Part shown: positions 30,353 to 37,304 of the stretch, piece by piece
Layout: every line of letters starts with the position of its first letter
Numbering within the stretch: position 1 is the stretch's first letter
Virus record (IMG/VR): IMGVR_UViG_3300042731_004948
Span: 1 to 37,336 of that record
Length of the DNA stretch: 37,336 bases
DNA from: a virus
Reading direction: 5' to 3' (one strand)
Notes under the pieces: generated by a model
The model's database searches: none
Seen by the model: the letters and a program-made list of their open reading frames with translations, nothing else
What the model was told of the DNA's origin: nothing
Translations under genes and position numbers: made by a program

Positions 30353-30678
30353 TGGCTTTAAGAAATTTAGTAGGAGAATCAGCGGCAGGGGCTGCGGCTT
30401 CATATCCAATAGGCGTACCGACTGGTAGTCATAAAGCAACTTTTGATTCGCTAACAATATCAACCAAAGGGGCTGATGTTTCGGCGGATATAAAGGTATC
30501 AATTATTGATGGTGCCAGAACCCGTTGGGCGGCATATTTAAGAAATGGCCAAATTTATGGAGCACATTTTAACGATATTGGGGATATACAGCTTAATAAC
30601 GATACATTAACCGTAGCAACCACATCAGGTGGTGCCGGTGTTATCGTAGCAACAGCGGCTGTTATTCATATAGAATAA
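30352..30678 (+). CDS. Small all-beta virion protein candidate
   Basis: The 108-residue product begins MALRNLVGESAAGAAASYP and is built of strands with Ser/Thr/Ala/Gly-rich turns (KATFDSLTISTKGADVSADI, DTLTVATTSGGAGVIVATAA). There are few charged residues and no Cys. This composition suits a capsid decoration or tail-surface protein. TAATG overlap upstream and a GGAGG site before the next gene place it in the late operon. Family not recognised. Confidence 0.7.
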   Translation: MALRNLVGESAAGAAASYPIGVPTGSHKATFDSLTISTKGADVSADIKVSIIDGARTRWAAYLRNGQIYGAHFNDIGDIQLNNDTLTVATTSGGAGVIVATAAVIHIE

Positions 30679-30688
30679 GGAGGAAAAA

Positions 30689-31297
30689 ATGGATAAAATC
30701 CAAACAGATTACACGGATAAAATTCAGGAGGCTTATGAGCGTGTTATAGAGCAGACGCCTTATAGTGGTTCACATATTAACCACTCAAGTTCTGTCGCTC
30801 ATATTAAACGTATTTACGGGAATACTTATAAGGTTATTAAAAGTGATAGCACTGGCTCGTGGTATGTAATGGGCAAAAACGGCGGAGACTGGGTTCCTGT
30901 AACGACTCCATTTGCGGATAAAGCAGAGGCTAACAAATTTAAGAAATGGTTAGACGATTCCACAAGCGATACTCAGCAAATGGTCGGAACGACAACGGGC
31001 GGAAAACGCTTACGGGACAATAAGGATGGTACGGAGACTAAAGCCAGAACATCTGTTACCGAGGCCTGCGGAAAAGACCACGATAAAAAGAAGAAAAAAG
31101 TGGAAGAAGAGGACGATAAAAAGGGTGAAAAGTACCAAGCATTCTTTAAAAAGATGGCCAAAAAAATGGGAATTGACCCGGAAAAAATTGAAGACCTAAG
31201 TCCCGAAAAGAAAAAGAAGTTTTTTGATGCAGTCGATAAGGGCTGGAAAGCGGATAAAGAAACCGATGTTGATGAGTCAAGTCATAGGATTAAATAA
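30689..31297 (+). CDS. 202-aa protein with charged hinge and C-terminal helical domain
   Basis: The N-terminal part (MDKIQTDYTDKIQEAYERVI) is helical. A compact middle domain (YGNTYKVIKSDSTGSWYVMG, FADKAEANKFKKWLDDS) follows, then a highly charged linker (DHDKKKKKVEEEDDKKGEKY). The C-terminal helical module, YQAFFKKMAKKMGIDPEKIE followed by PEKKKKFFDAVDKGWKAD, recurs in structural or internal proteins of large phages as far as I recall. No standard tag, though ERVIEQT is tag-like. Likely virion-associated. Confidence 0.7.
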   Translation: MDKIQTDYTDKIQEAYERVIEQTPYSGSHINHSSSVAHIKRIYGNTYKVIKSDSTGSWYVMGKNGGDWVPVTTPFADKAEANKFKKWLDDSTSDTQQMVGTTTGGKRLRDNKDGTETKARTSVTEACGKDHDKKKKKVEEEDDKKGEKYQAFFKKMAKKMGIDPEKIEDLSPEKKKKFFDAVDKGWKADKETDVDESSHRIK

Positions 31298-31308
31298 GAG
31301 GTGAAATT

Positions 31309-31935
31309 ATGTTATTAGAAACTATTCTCGGTGGCGTTACCGGATTAATCGGTAACATCGTTGGTGGTATTTTTAAGTATAAAACTGCTAAACTGCAGGC
31401 CGACCACGATGAGAATATGATTAAACTGGAAACGGAAGCAATGGTTACAGAGGCTAAAGCCAATATAGCCATTACACGAGCCACAGTAGAGGGAGAAATT
31501 GAAATAGCCGATAGTAAGGCTTATATGCATAGTCAAATTGCCGGTAATAAAGCGTTATTCGGGCAAAAATGGGTTGATAAATTACTATCAGTTGAGGGAA
31601 GATGGAAGATACTTACATTGCCGGTCGCTATATTAGTAGCATTTTTATTCGGCTTCGTAGATTTTGCACGAGGTTTTATGAGACCTGCCCTAACCGGATA
31701 TTTAGTAGGTATGTCGACTTTTATTACAATTTGGGCATATAGAATTATGTCGGCAGAGGGTATAACACTAAACGCAGAGCAAGCAGTTAAAATATTTGAA
31801 GATACGACTTCGATTATAGTTTACCTAACCGTATCGTGCGTGACTTGGTGGTTCGGTGACCGCCGAATGGCTAAAACGATTATGCAACTCAAAGGTGCGG
31901 ATAGAACAAAAATCGATGATGATATAACGATATAA
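31309..31935 (+). CDS. Putative holin, 3-TM type
   Basis: Holins permeabilise the inner membrane at lysis. The 208-residue product starts with a Gly-rich amphipathic segment (LLETILGGVTGLIGNIVGGI), then a long helix with many Ala and Glu (30-75), and three hydrophobic segments near 101-118 (ILTLPVAILVAFLFGFVD), 127-147 (ALTGYLVGMSTFITIWAYRI) and 169-184 (IIVYLTVSCVTWWFGD). This order matches the GTA/3-TM holin family. It lies 11 kb from the lytic transglycosylase and on the other strand. GAGGTGAAA ribosome site precedes ATG. Confidence 0.75.
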   Translation: MLLETILGGVTGLIGNIVGGIFKYKTAKLQADHDENMIKLETEAMVTEAKANIAITRATVEGEIEIADSKAYMHSQIAGNKALFGQKWVDKLLSVEGRWKILTLPVAILVAFLFGFVDFARGFMRPALTGYLVGMSTFITIWAYRIMSAEGITLNAEQAVKIFEDTTSIIVYLTVSCVTWWFGDRRMAKTIMQLKGADRTKIDDDITI

Positions 31936-31945
31936 AGGAGACGAA

Positions 31946-32455
31946 ATGAGTTCGCTAATTAAAAGAATTAACCGGATTGTAAACGAGGTTGGTAGTCTTG
32001 ATAATTGGATGGATAAGGCAGATTATGAATATAGAGGTGGTCCTGCTAAAGAAAAAGCACAAAAAACCGTCCCTATGTATAAATCCTTAAACGATGCCGC
32101 CATATATCAACCGGAATTAAAACGGGGCAAGACCGAAGTATGGTATTATAAAGGTGATTACCAAATTATGGCCGACTGGGGATTGGGATATCGTTGGCTT
32201 GCTAAAAAAGGATTGCTCCCACGTTCACCTAAAGAACTTAGGGAAACGCATATACCACTCGGTAGCATTAAAGAGACCAATCTGGAAAAGGCATGGATGG
32301 CACTGCAGGGTGAAAACTGGAGTCCTAACGGGGAAGCCAGAAACCTAATACGCAAAAAAGGATTAACCCATACCAGTATGAGCGTTGGGGACATTCTTAA
32401 AGTCGGAAATTCATGGCATTTAGTAGACGGTGTCGGCTTTAAAAAATTATTTTAA
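31946..32455 (+). CDS. Phage protein with WSPNGEAR motif; long-type tag-like start
   Basis: The 169-residue product has a conserved C-terminal block, LQGENWSPNGEARNLIRKKG then LTHTSMSVGDILKVGNSW, which I recognise as widespread in phage-encoded small proteins of unknown function. The N-terminus MSSLIKRINRIVNEVGS resembles the longer tag form (R-I-N-x-I-V-x-E), but has Val rather than Ile/Leu at the key position. A basic central part includes DNWMDKADYEYRGGPAKEKA. AAAGGAG stands 6 bases before ATG, directly after the holin gene. Confidence 0.75.
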   Translation: MSSLIKRINRIVNEVGSLDNWMDKADYEYRGGPAKEKAQKTVPMYKSLNDAAIYQPELKRGKTEVWYYKGDYQIMADWGLGYRWLAKKGLLPRSPKELRETHIPLGSIKETNLEKAWMALQGENWSPNGEARNLIRKKGLTHTSMSVGDILKVGNSWHLVDGVGFKKLF

Positions 32456-32475
32456 GACTTGACAAGGATGGTAAA

Positions 32476-32994
32476 ATGAGGTTAAATAATTACTTAAAAG
32501 AAGAAAAAGTGGTCGGGCTTTTAGGCAAAAAACTGGCTAAACTTAAAAAAGAACACGGATATATTTCTAAATCTATGCTAACTAAAAAAGAGCTTGAACA
32601 ACTTAAAAAATCGGGTGGAAAATTGGCAGAGGCAAGCCGTCAAGGACCGAGCGCAATAGACGGCAAAAGCAAACAAGCTGCTAAAAACGCCATTCTTAAA
32701 GCGACTCAAAAGTTTACCCGAAATAAACTTTATAAAGATGATTATTGGCGTGGGCCTAATGATATTTTTAAAGTTTTTGATGAAGAATTAAATGTAAGTT
32801 GGCATCTTGAAAAAACCGAATACAGGAAGCGACCTGAAGACGATATGCCGACAAGTAAGGTATGGGATTATACGATAACCTTTGTAAACAACAAAGGCAA
32901 AGAACAAAAGATAGGCGGTCAGGTCATCGCTTCCGGTGCCGGCAGCGTAAAAGACCCCTTAGACCGCTATGATGTTGTCGTAACGGTTTGGTAA
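32476..32994 (+). CDS. Tagged 172-aa basic protein (MRLNNYLKE|E)
   Basis: The start MRLNNYLKEEKVVG matches the short tag, with L-K-E and predicted cleavage after Glu9. The body has a long Lys-rich helix region (GKKLAKLKKEHGYISKSML, TKKELEQLKKSGGKLAEASR), where LAEAS at about 51-55 is a second possible L-x-E site. The C-terminal beta region is WDYTITFVNNKGKEQKIGG, ending YDVVVTVW. Function unknown. ATG 32476 follows AAGGATGG. Confidence 0.75.
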   Translation: MRLNNYLKEEKVVGLLGKKLAKLKKEHGYISKSMLTKKELEQLKKSGGKLAEASRQGPSAIDGKSKQAAKNAILKATQKFTRNKLYKDDYWRGPNDIFKVFDEELNVSWHLEKTEYRKRPEDDMPTSKVWDYTITFVNNKGKEQKIGGQVIASGAGSVKDPLDRYDVVVTVW

Positions 32995-33006
32995 AAGGAG
33001 TATTTA

Positions 33007-33294
33007 ATGCGATTTAAAGATTATTTATCGGAAGCCAAAGACTGGCAGAAAAAAAATAAACGATTTGAACTTGAGGTTAAGTATAGTAGTGATGCCGATA
33101 AAATTCCAATTTTATTTAGGGATGCGGGGCTTAAAATTGGGAATGATTGGGATTGGTTAACCTCAAATATTATAGGAATAGGCAAAAAGGCATTTGATGA
33201 GGTAGAGGATTGGCTAATGTTCGGTAAAAAGAACAAAGATGGTTCATGGCCGATAATGAGTGTAGGGACAATTCCACCTAATAAGAGAAAGTAA
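33007..33294 (+). CDS. Tagged 95-aa protein (MRFKDYLSE|A)
   Basis: MRFKDYLSEAKDWQ is a standard tag with Ala after the predicted cut at Glu9. The rest looks like a small alpha/beta fold (RFELEVKYSSDADKIPILF, DVEDWLMFGKKNKDGSW in approximate form), ending TIPPNKRK. AAAGGAG is 6 bases before ATG. The stop overlaps the CCA-adding enzyme's ATG by one base, so the two are translationally coupled. Function unknown. Confidence 0.77.
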   Translation: MRFKDYLSEAKDWQKKNKRFELEVKYSSDADKIPILFRDAGLKIGNDWDWLTSNIIGIGKKAFDEVEDWLMFGKKNKDGSWPIMSVGTIPPNKRK

Positions 33295-34724
33295 TGCGAT
33301 TTAAACGATATCTTGCGGAGGCAAGGCAAATGTTTAAAGAGTGGCAAAAATATGTGCATGATAATAAAGAACTTACAGCCGCTGTCGGCGTCCTTGATAA
33401 AATAAATAAGTCTGGATACAAGGCTTATATAGTAGGGGGAACGGTACGGGATATTGTTCTCGGAAACCTTAAACCCCACGATATAGATATAGCAACAAAT
33501 GCGCCAATGGAAGAACTTGAGCGTATGTTTAAAACTTTTGATATCGGCAAGTCTAAAGATTTCGGTATCGTAGTGGTTAGGCAAGGCCCATTCTCCTTTG
33601 AAGTGGCGCAATTTAGGCAGGATGGAAAATACAAAGATGGACGCAGACCGGAAGCGGTTACAATTTCAGGCAGCTTTGAGCAGGATGCGGCAAGACGAGA
33701 TTTTACAATTAATGCAATGGGCATTAACGCCAGCGGAGAGATTGTTGATTATTTTGATGGAAGAAAAGATATCCAAAACAAAGTGCTTAAAACCGTTGGC
33801 GACCCTCGAGAGAGATTCGGTGAGGATTATCTCCGAATGCTCCGAGCACCAAGATTTGCTTCAAAGCTGGGCTTAGAAATTGAGAAGGGAACCGAAAAAG
33901 CAATACAAAAATTGTCGACTAATATAAAAGAGCTTGCGCCAGAACGCATATACGATGAGCTGATTAAAGCGGCTTCGCAGAGTGGCGACAAGTTTGCGGA
34001 TTATATCGTCCAGTTGGATAAATTAAAACTCTTAAAATTTATCTTACCGGAGGTCGTAAACCTTAAATGGTTTAGGGAAAATTTGCACCATCATCCCGAA
34101 ACAAGGGGGCAAGGTGGAACAGTATATAGTCACGTATTAGCTGCCCTGAGAAAGAGCGACACAGCCGACCCTATAAAGAATTTGGCTATATTATTGCATG
34201 ATGTAGGGAAGGGAACAACCTTTGCACAGAAAGAGGGGCTACCTACCTATTTTGAACACGCTAAAATGGGCATCGAACTTGTACGGCATATCGCTAACCG
34301 ACTGCGAATGAGCAATAAAGATAAGGACGCTTTACTATTTGCAGTCGGCAACCATATGAAGTTTCATAATATCCTAAAAATGAGGCCGTCTAAAATTGCT
34401 AAACTGGTAAGCGATGACCATTGGGACGTCCTTTTAGCGGTAGCCAAAGCAGACGAATTTGCACGTGGTGATACCTTTATGCACAAAGGTGAATTTGAAA
34501 AAATAGTCGATAAGGCTATTAAAATAAAAGAGAAGTTTGGTATGCCGGTCGTCAATAAACAGTTAAAACTGGTGGACGGCAAGCACGTTATGAACCTTAC
34601 CGGCCTTAAACCGGGGCCAAAAATTGGCGAGATTATCCGTAAAACTACAGAATGGATTATGGATAATAACGTGGATGACCAGACTAAAATAGATAATTAC
34701 ATTAAAAAAATTGCAGGAGAGTAA
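33294..34724 (+). CDS. cca: CCA-adding enzyme / tRNA nucleotidyltransferase with packaging tag and HD domain
   Basis: CCA-adding enzymes build or repair the 3' CCA end of tRNAs. The 476-residue product is complete for class II. The nucleotidyltransferase motif is YIVGGTVRDIVLG (45-57) with catalytic D-I-D in PHDIDIAT (Asp63, Asp65). RRDFTINAMG (134-143) and DYFDGRKDI (152-160) follow, then RERFGEDYLRMLRAPRFASK (172-191), the ERxxxD helix. An HD phosphohydrolase-type domain comes next with His280 and LLHDVGK (300-306). It begins MRFKRYLAEARQ, the best form of the tag, which ordinary CCA enzymes do not have. It shares one base with the upstream tagged gene. Confidence 0.93.
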   Translation: MRFKRYLAEARQMFKEWQKYVHDNKELTAAVGVLDKINKSGYKAYIVGGTVRDIVLGNLKPHDIDIATNAPMEELERMFKTFDIGKSKDFGIVVVRQGPFSFEVAQFRQDGKYKDGRRPEAVTISGSFEQDAARRDFTINAMGINASGEIVDYFDGRKDIQNKVLKTVGDPRERFGEDYLRMLRAPRFASKLGLEIEKGTEKAIQKLSTNIKELAPERIYDELIKAASQSGDKFADYIVQLDKLKLLKFILPEVVNLKWFRENLHHHPETRGQGGTVYSHVLAALRKSDTADPIKNLAILLHDVGKGTTFAQKEGLPTYFEHAKMGIELVRHIANRLRMSNKDKDALLFAVGNHMKFHNILKMRPSKIAKLVSDDHWDVLLAVAKADEFARGDTFMHKGEFEKIVDKAIKIKEKFGMPVVNKQLKLVDGKHVMNLTGLKPGPKIGEIIRKTTEWIMDNNVDDQTKIDNYIKKIAGE

Positions 34725-34729
34725 ATAAA

Positions 34730-34993
34730 ATGACTAAATGGAATAAATTAGATGAATATGCAGGAGAGGTTAGTGCATATGAAAAAATTTCAATAAACGA
34801 AGCCCTTACATATAATCAAGTGGTTTCGGCTATTGAAAAAGCGATGAAAGCGATTGAAGATGCATCATTTGCTTTGAATAAAGCTAAAGTACCGAGTAAA
34901 GCCAAATCGCAAAATAAAGTATTATTTAAAATAAAACAGGATTTAATTACGGCAAAACAAAATGTAATTGATTCTGTTGAATCAGAATTTTAA
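34730..34993 (+). CDS. Small helical protein with shifted tag-like site (YEKISINE|A)
   Basis: The 87-residue product starts MTKWNKLDEYAGEVSAYEKI and has SINEA, with I-N-E at residues 22-24 and Ala following. The remainder is helical and Lys/Ala-rich (VSAIEKAMKAIEDASFALNK, FKIKQDLITAKQNVID). Its ATG is five bases after the CCA gene stop, with AGGAGAG upstream. Function unknown; membership of the tagged set is likely but the site is later than usual. Confidence 0.72.
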   Translation: MTKWNKLDEYAGEVSAYEKISINEALTYNQVVSAIEKAMKAIEDASFALNKAKVPSKAKSQNKVLFKIKQDLITAKQNVIDSVESEF

Positions 34994-35003
34994 GGAGAAT
35001 TTT

Positions 35004-35657
35004 ATGCGCTTTGAACAATATTTAACGGAAAAATATGCGATAGAAGTCGCCGTCCGTGATGCGAGAAAGGCGATAGCGTTGTTAAAAGACGAAAAAATAA
35101 AGCATAAATCAGACGGGTCTAACTATTATACGTTTAAATCTGAGGATGATTTATATGCGGCAGAGGATGCTTTTAAACGGGCTAAAATCGAAATTCTTGA
35201 ACTTAAAGAAGCGGTAGAGGTTGCCTATACGGACTTGCGTAAAAACAAACGGATGCGGAAAAAGTTTAAAGACCAAAAAGCCCTTGAGAAATGGCTTGAT
35301 AAAATGGAAGGCGATATTAAAGTGGACGCTTACCTAAACGAGGCTAAAAAAATAAAATCCCGAAATACCATATGGGGTTTTTATAACGAGGTTGCTAACC
35401 GACTTGGGGATAAAATGGCACCTGAAGCCTTTAGTAAGGCCGCTAACGCTATTATGATTAGGTTTAAAGTTGATGCAGGGACGGCACGAGATTATCTGGA
35501 TTCTCGTAGCGGAAGGCATCTGGCGGATTCACTTTCGGACGCTCAATTGGGTTCCCCTAATGCGGTAAATATGATGAAACATCCTTGGATTAAAAAGGAT
35601 TTTACGAGTTTTATAAAAGGCTACGACCCTAAAGAATTTGCAAGGAGTGTACGATAA
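35004..35657 (+). CDS. Double-tagged 217-aa protein (MRFEQYLTE|K and internal AYLNE|A)
   Basis: I chose ATG 35004 because AAGGAG precedes it by 7 bases and the tag MRFEQYLTEK starts there; an upstream in-frame ATG would overlap the previous gene. A second site, KVDAYLNEAKKIK, lies at residues 106-118 (L-N-E 111-113), resembling the tag of the protein at 18834. Cleavage at both would give two ~104-residue products. The first half is helical (KAIALLKDEKIKHKSDG, RKNKRMRKKFKDQK); the second contains IWGFYNEVANRLGDKMAPEA and DYLDSRSGRHLADSL. TAATG overlap with the next gene. Confidence 0.77.
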   Translation: MRFEQYLTEKYAIEVAVRDARKAIALLKDEKIKHKSDGSNYYTFKSEDDLYAAEDAFKRAKIEILELKEAVEVAYTDLRKNKRMRKKFKDQKALEKWLDKMEGDIKVDAYLNEAKKIKSRNTIWGFYNEVANRLGDKMAPEAFSKAANAIMIRFKVDAGTARDYLDSRSGRHLADSLSDAQLGSPNAVNMMKHPWIKKDFTSFIKGYDPKEFARSVR

Positions 35658-35974
35658 TGGCGGCACCTAAATTAGTATATAAAAAGAAAGAATTGCTTAA
35701 AATGGGATGGGCTACAGTCGGTGGACGAATAGAGGATTATGCCCATATATATAATAAAAAAGGCCCGAAAGCAGCTTACGCTGCAATTAAAAGCCATTAT
35801 GGTGAAGAGAATACGGACGATGTTTATCGTGGGATGCTCGTTTACCTAAAAGGCGGGACTGATTCCTATTATAACGAGCGTACTTTTCAGTCATTAGCTG
35901 AAGATAAAATTTATGAAGCATATGAACGGTCTATTCTTCTGGTAACAGAAGCGAATTTGAATAATGAGATTTAA
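35657..35974 (+). CDS. Small protein, tag-like site near C-terminus
   Basis: The 105-residue product starts MAAPKLVYKKKELLKMGWAT, with a helical centre (EDYAHIYNKKGPKAAYAAIK, DDVYRGMLVYLKGGT). It ends IYEAYERSILLVTEANLNNE-I. The C-terminal LLVTEAN is tag-like but in an unusual place. ATG overlaps the previous stop; its own last 11 bases overlap the J-domain gene. Function unknown. Confidence 0.68.
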   Translation: MAAPKLVYKKKELLKMGWATVGGRIEDYAHIYNKKGPKAAYAAIKSHYGEENTDDVYRGMLVYLKGGTDSYYNERTFQSLAEDKIYEAYERSILLVTEANLNNEI

Positions 35975-36272
35975 ACGCTATTTACAAGAATCTAAAATGA
36001 CTGATGTGGAAGCATTATCAATCTTCGGCCTAACGCCGGATGATTTAGGGAATAGTGCGCTTATAAAAAAACGCCATCGGGATTTAGTAAAAACATATCA
36101 CCCCGATAAAATCGGTAAAAATGATATGATGGTAAAAGTAAATTTGGCGTATGAGATAATTAAAAAACTTAAACCGAGTAAAATATCAAATAAGGATGTG
36201 GAAAATTTAATGGCCGATTTATATCCCATCTTTAAAAAATCTAAACATAGATTTAAGGGAGTGTACGCATGA
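35964..36272 (+). CDS. J-domain (DnaJ-like) protein with packaging tag (MRFKRYLQE|S)
   Basis: J-domains stimulate the ATPase of DnaK/Hsp70 through their HPD loop. The 102-residue product is MRFKRYLQES (tag, predicted cut after Glu9) followed by a J-domain: TDVEALSIFGLTPDD, helix II IKKRHRDLVKTYHPDKIG with HPD at 46-48, then helix III MVKVNLAYEIIKKLK. A short basic C-terminal helix follows (LMADLYPIFKKSKHRFKGV), with no Gly/Phe or zinc region. It overlaps the upstream gene by 11 bases and the downstream gene by four. The tag suggests it travels in the virion; that is inference. Confidence 0.88.
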   Translation: MRFKRYLQESKMTDVEALSIFGLTPDDLGNSALIKKRHRDLVKTYHPDKIGKNDMMVKVNLAYEIIKKLKPSKISNKDVENLMADLYPIFKKSKHRFKGVYA

Positions 36273-36505
36273 GTAAATTTGAAAAATATATTACAGAAGG
36301 AAGTGCATCTATAAGGGCAATAAAAGGCAAAGCTAATATGGAAGTAGCCTTTGGTTCCCCTGCTATTAATATTAAAGACCCTAAAACAGGCATGGGTATC
36401 CGAGTTATTTTTCATGATAAAGATGTACAGCAAGCAGTTTTAAATTTTAAAAATAAGTTTGATGTTACATTTGATGTAACAAATTTTCCAACAGATAGTT
36501 TTTAA
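36269..36505 (+). CDS. Tagged 78-aa protein (MSKFEKYITE|G)
   Basis: The start MSKFEKYITEGSAS has I-T-E, predicted cut after Glu10. The remainder is a small beta-type protein (RAIKGKANMEVAFGSPAINI, GMGIRVIFHDKDVQQAVLNF), ending KFDVTFDVTNFPTDSF. Coupled by a four-base overlap to the J-domain gene. Function unknown. Confidence 0.75.
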   Translation: MSKFEKYITEGSASIRAIKGKANMEVAFGSPAINIKDPKTGMGIRVIFHDKDVQQAVLNFKNKFDVTFDVTNFPTDSF

Positions 36506-36514
36506 GGAGCAAAT

Positions 36515-36787
36515 ATGAGGTTCAAGGATTATTTAACTGAAGCGGATGCTAAACATTGGGTTACGAGTATTACAAGTGCGACCCATGAATATATGTTTTT
36601 AGGTGGTGGATACAAAGGCAAACCTGAAAACGATGAGGCGAGAAAAAAGGCTATACAGATTAGAAAAAAACATCCTGAATTAAAAAGCGGGACTATTAAA
36701 CAATTTAGGTTTAGAGAAAGTGATGTACGAGGCAAACTTGATAAATTAAGGGAATTGCCTGTCGGTGCAAGGAGAGGAAGAATATGA
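36515..36787 (+). CDS. Tagged 90-aa basic protein (MRFKDYLTE|A)
   Basis: MRFKDYLTEADAK is a perfect tag with Ala after the predicted cut. The rest contains ATHEYMFLGGGYKGKPENDE and a basic helical end (KKHPELKSGTIKQFRFRESD, ELPVGARRGRI). AAGGAG precedes ATG. It overlaps the next gene by four bases. Function unknown. Confidence 0.76.
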   Translation: MRFKDYLTEADAKHWVTSITSATHEYMFLGGGYKGKPENDEARKKAIQIRKKHPELKSGTIKQFRFRESDVRGKLDKLRELPVGARRGRI

Positions 36788-37302
36788 GGTTTACAAGATT
36801 TCTTAAAGAAAGTGTAATAGACGATGCTCTAAAAGTTGATGAGCCGTCAGTCCGCAGAAAATATAGCGAAGAGGGTGTAAAGAAAAAATTAGACCTTATT
36901 CAAAAGGCTATAAAGGAGCTGCGTGGTAGCTCTAAATATGACGATGACGCTAAAGACGCTATTATGGCTGATTTAGAGGATAAACAAGATAAATGGAGTA
37001 ACGTGGACTCCGAAACAAAACCCGTTAAAGTAGCACAAGCCCCACCTGAAGGCGAAGAAGGTGGCGGAGAAGCCCCACCAGAGGGCGAGGCCGAAGCCGA
37101 TGCTGAAGCTGAAAAGGAAGAAGAGGATAAGGCTAAAGAGAAGGAAGAAGAGGACGCCGCAAAAGAAGAGGATAAGGCTAAAGAAGAAGAAGATAAGGAA
37201 AAGGAAAAGGAAAAAAAGGAAAAGGAACGGATGGAAAAGGCCGATAAAGCGGCGGCTAAAAAAGAAAGTCGGCTGATTAAATCTAAAATATTATTGAGGT
37301 AA
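36784..37302 (+). CDS. Tagged protein with long Lys/Glu low-complexity tail (MRFTRFLKE|S)
   Basis: The start MRFTRFLKESVIDDALK is a standard tag. Residues ~10-75 are helical. Residues ~80-100 are Pro/Glu/Gly-rich (APPEGEEGGGEAPPEGEAEA), and ~100-160 form a continuous Lys/Glu/Asp/Ala helix (KAKEKEEEDAAKEEDKAKEE). The end is basic (KKESRLIKSKILLR). Highly charged helices of this type occur in phage scaffold and core proteins, so it may be a prohead core component. AGGAAGA ribosome site. Confidence 0.75.
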   Translation: MRFTRFLKESVIDDALKVDEPSVRRKYSEEGVKKKLDLIQKAIKELRGSSKYDDDAKDAIMADLEDKQDKWSNVDSETKPVKVAQAPPEGEEGGGEAPPEGEAEADAEAEKEEEDKAKEKEEEDAAKEEDKAKEEEDKEKEKEKKEKERMEKADKAAAKKESRLIKSKILLR

Positions 37303-37304
37303 AA

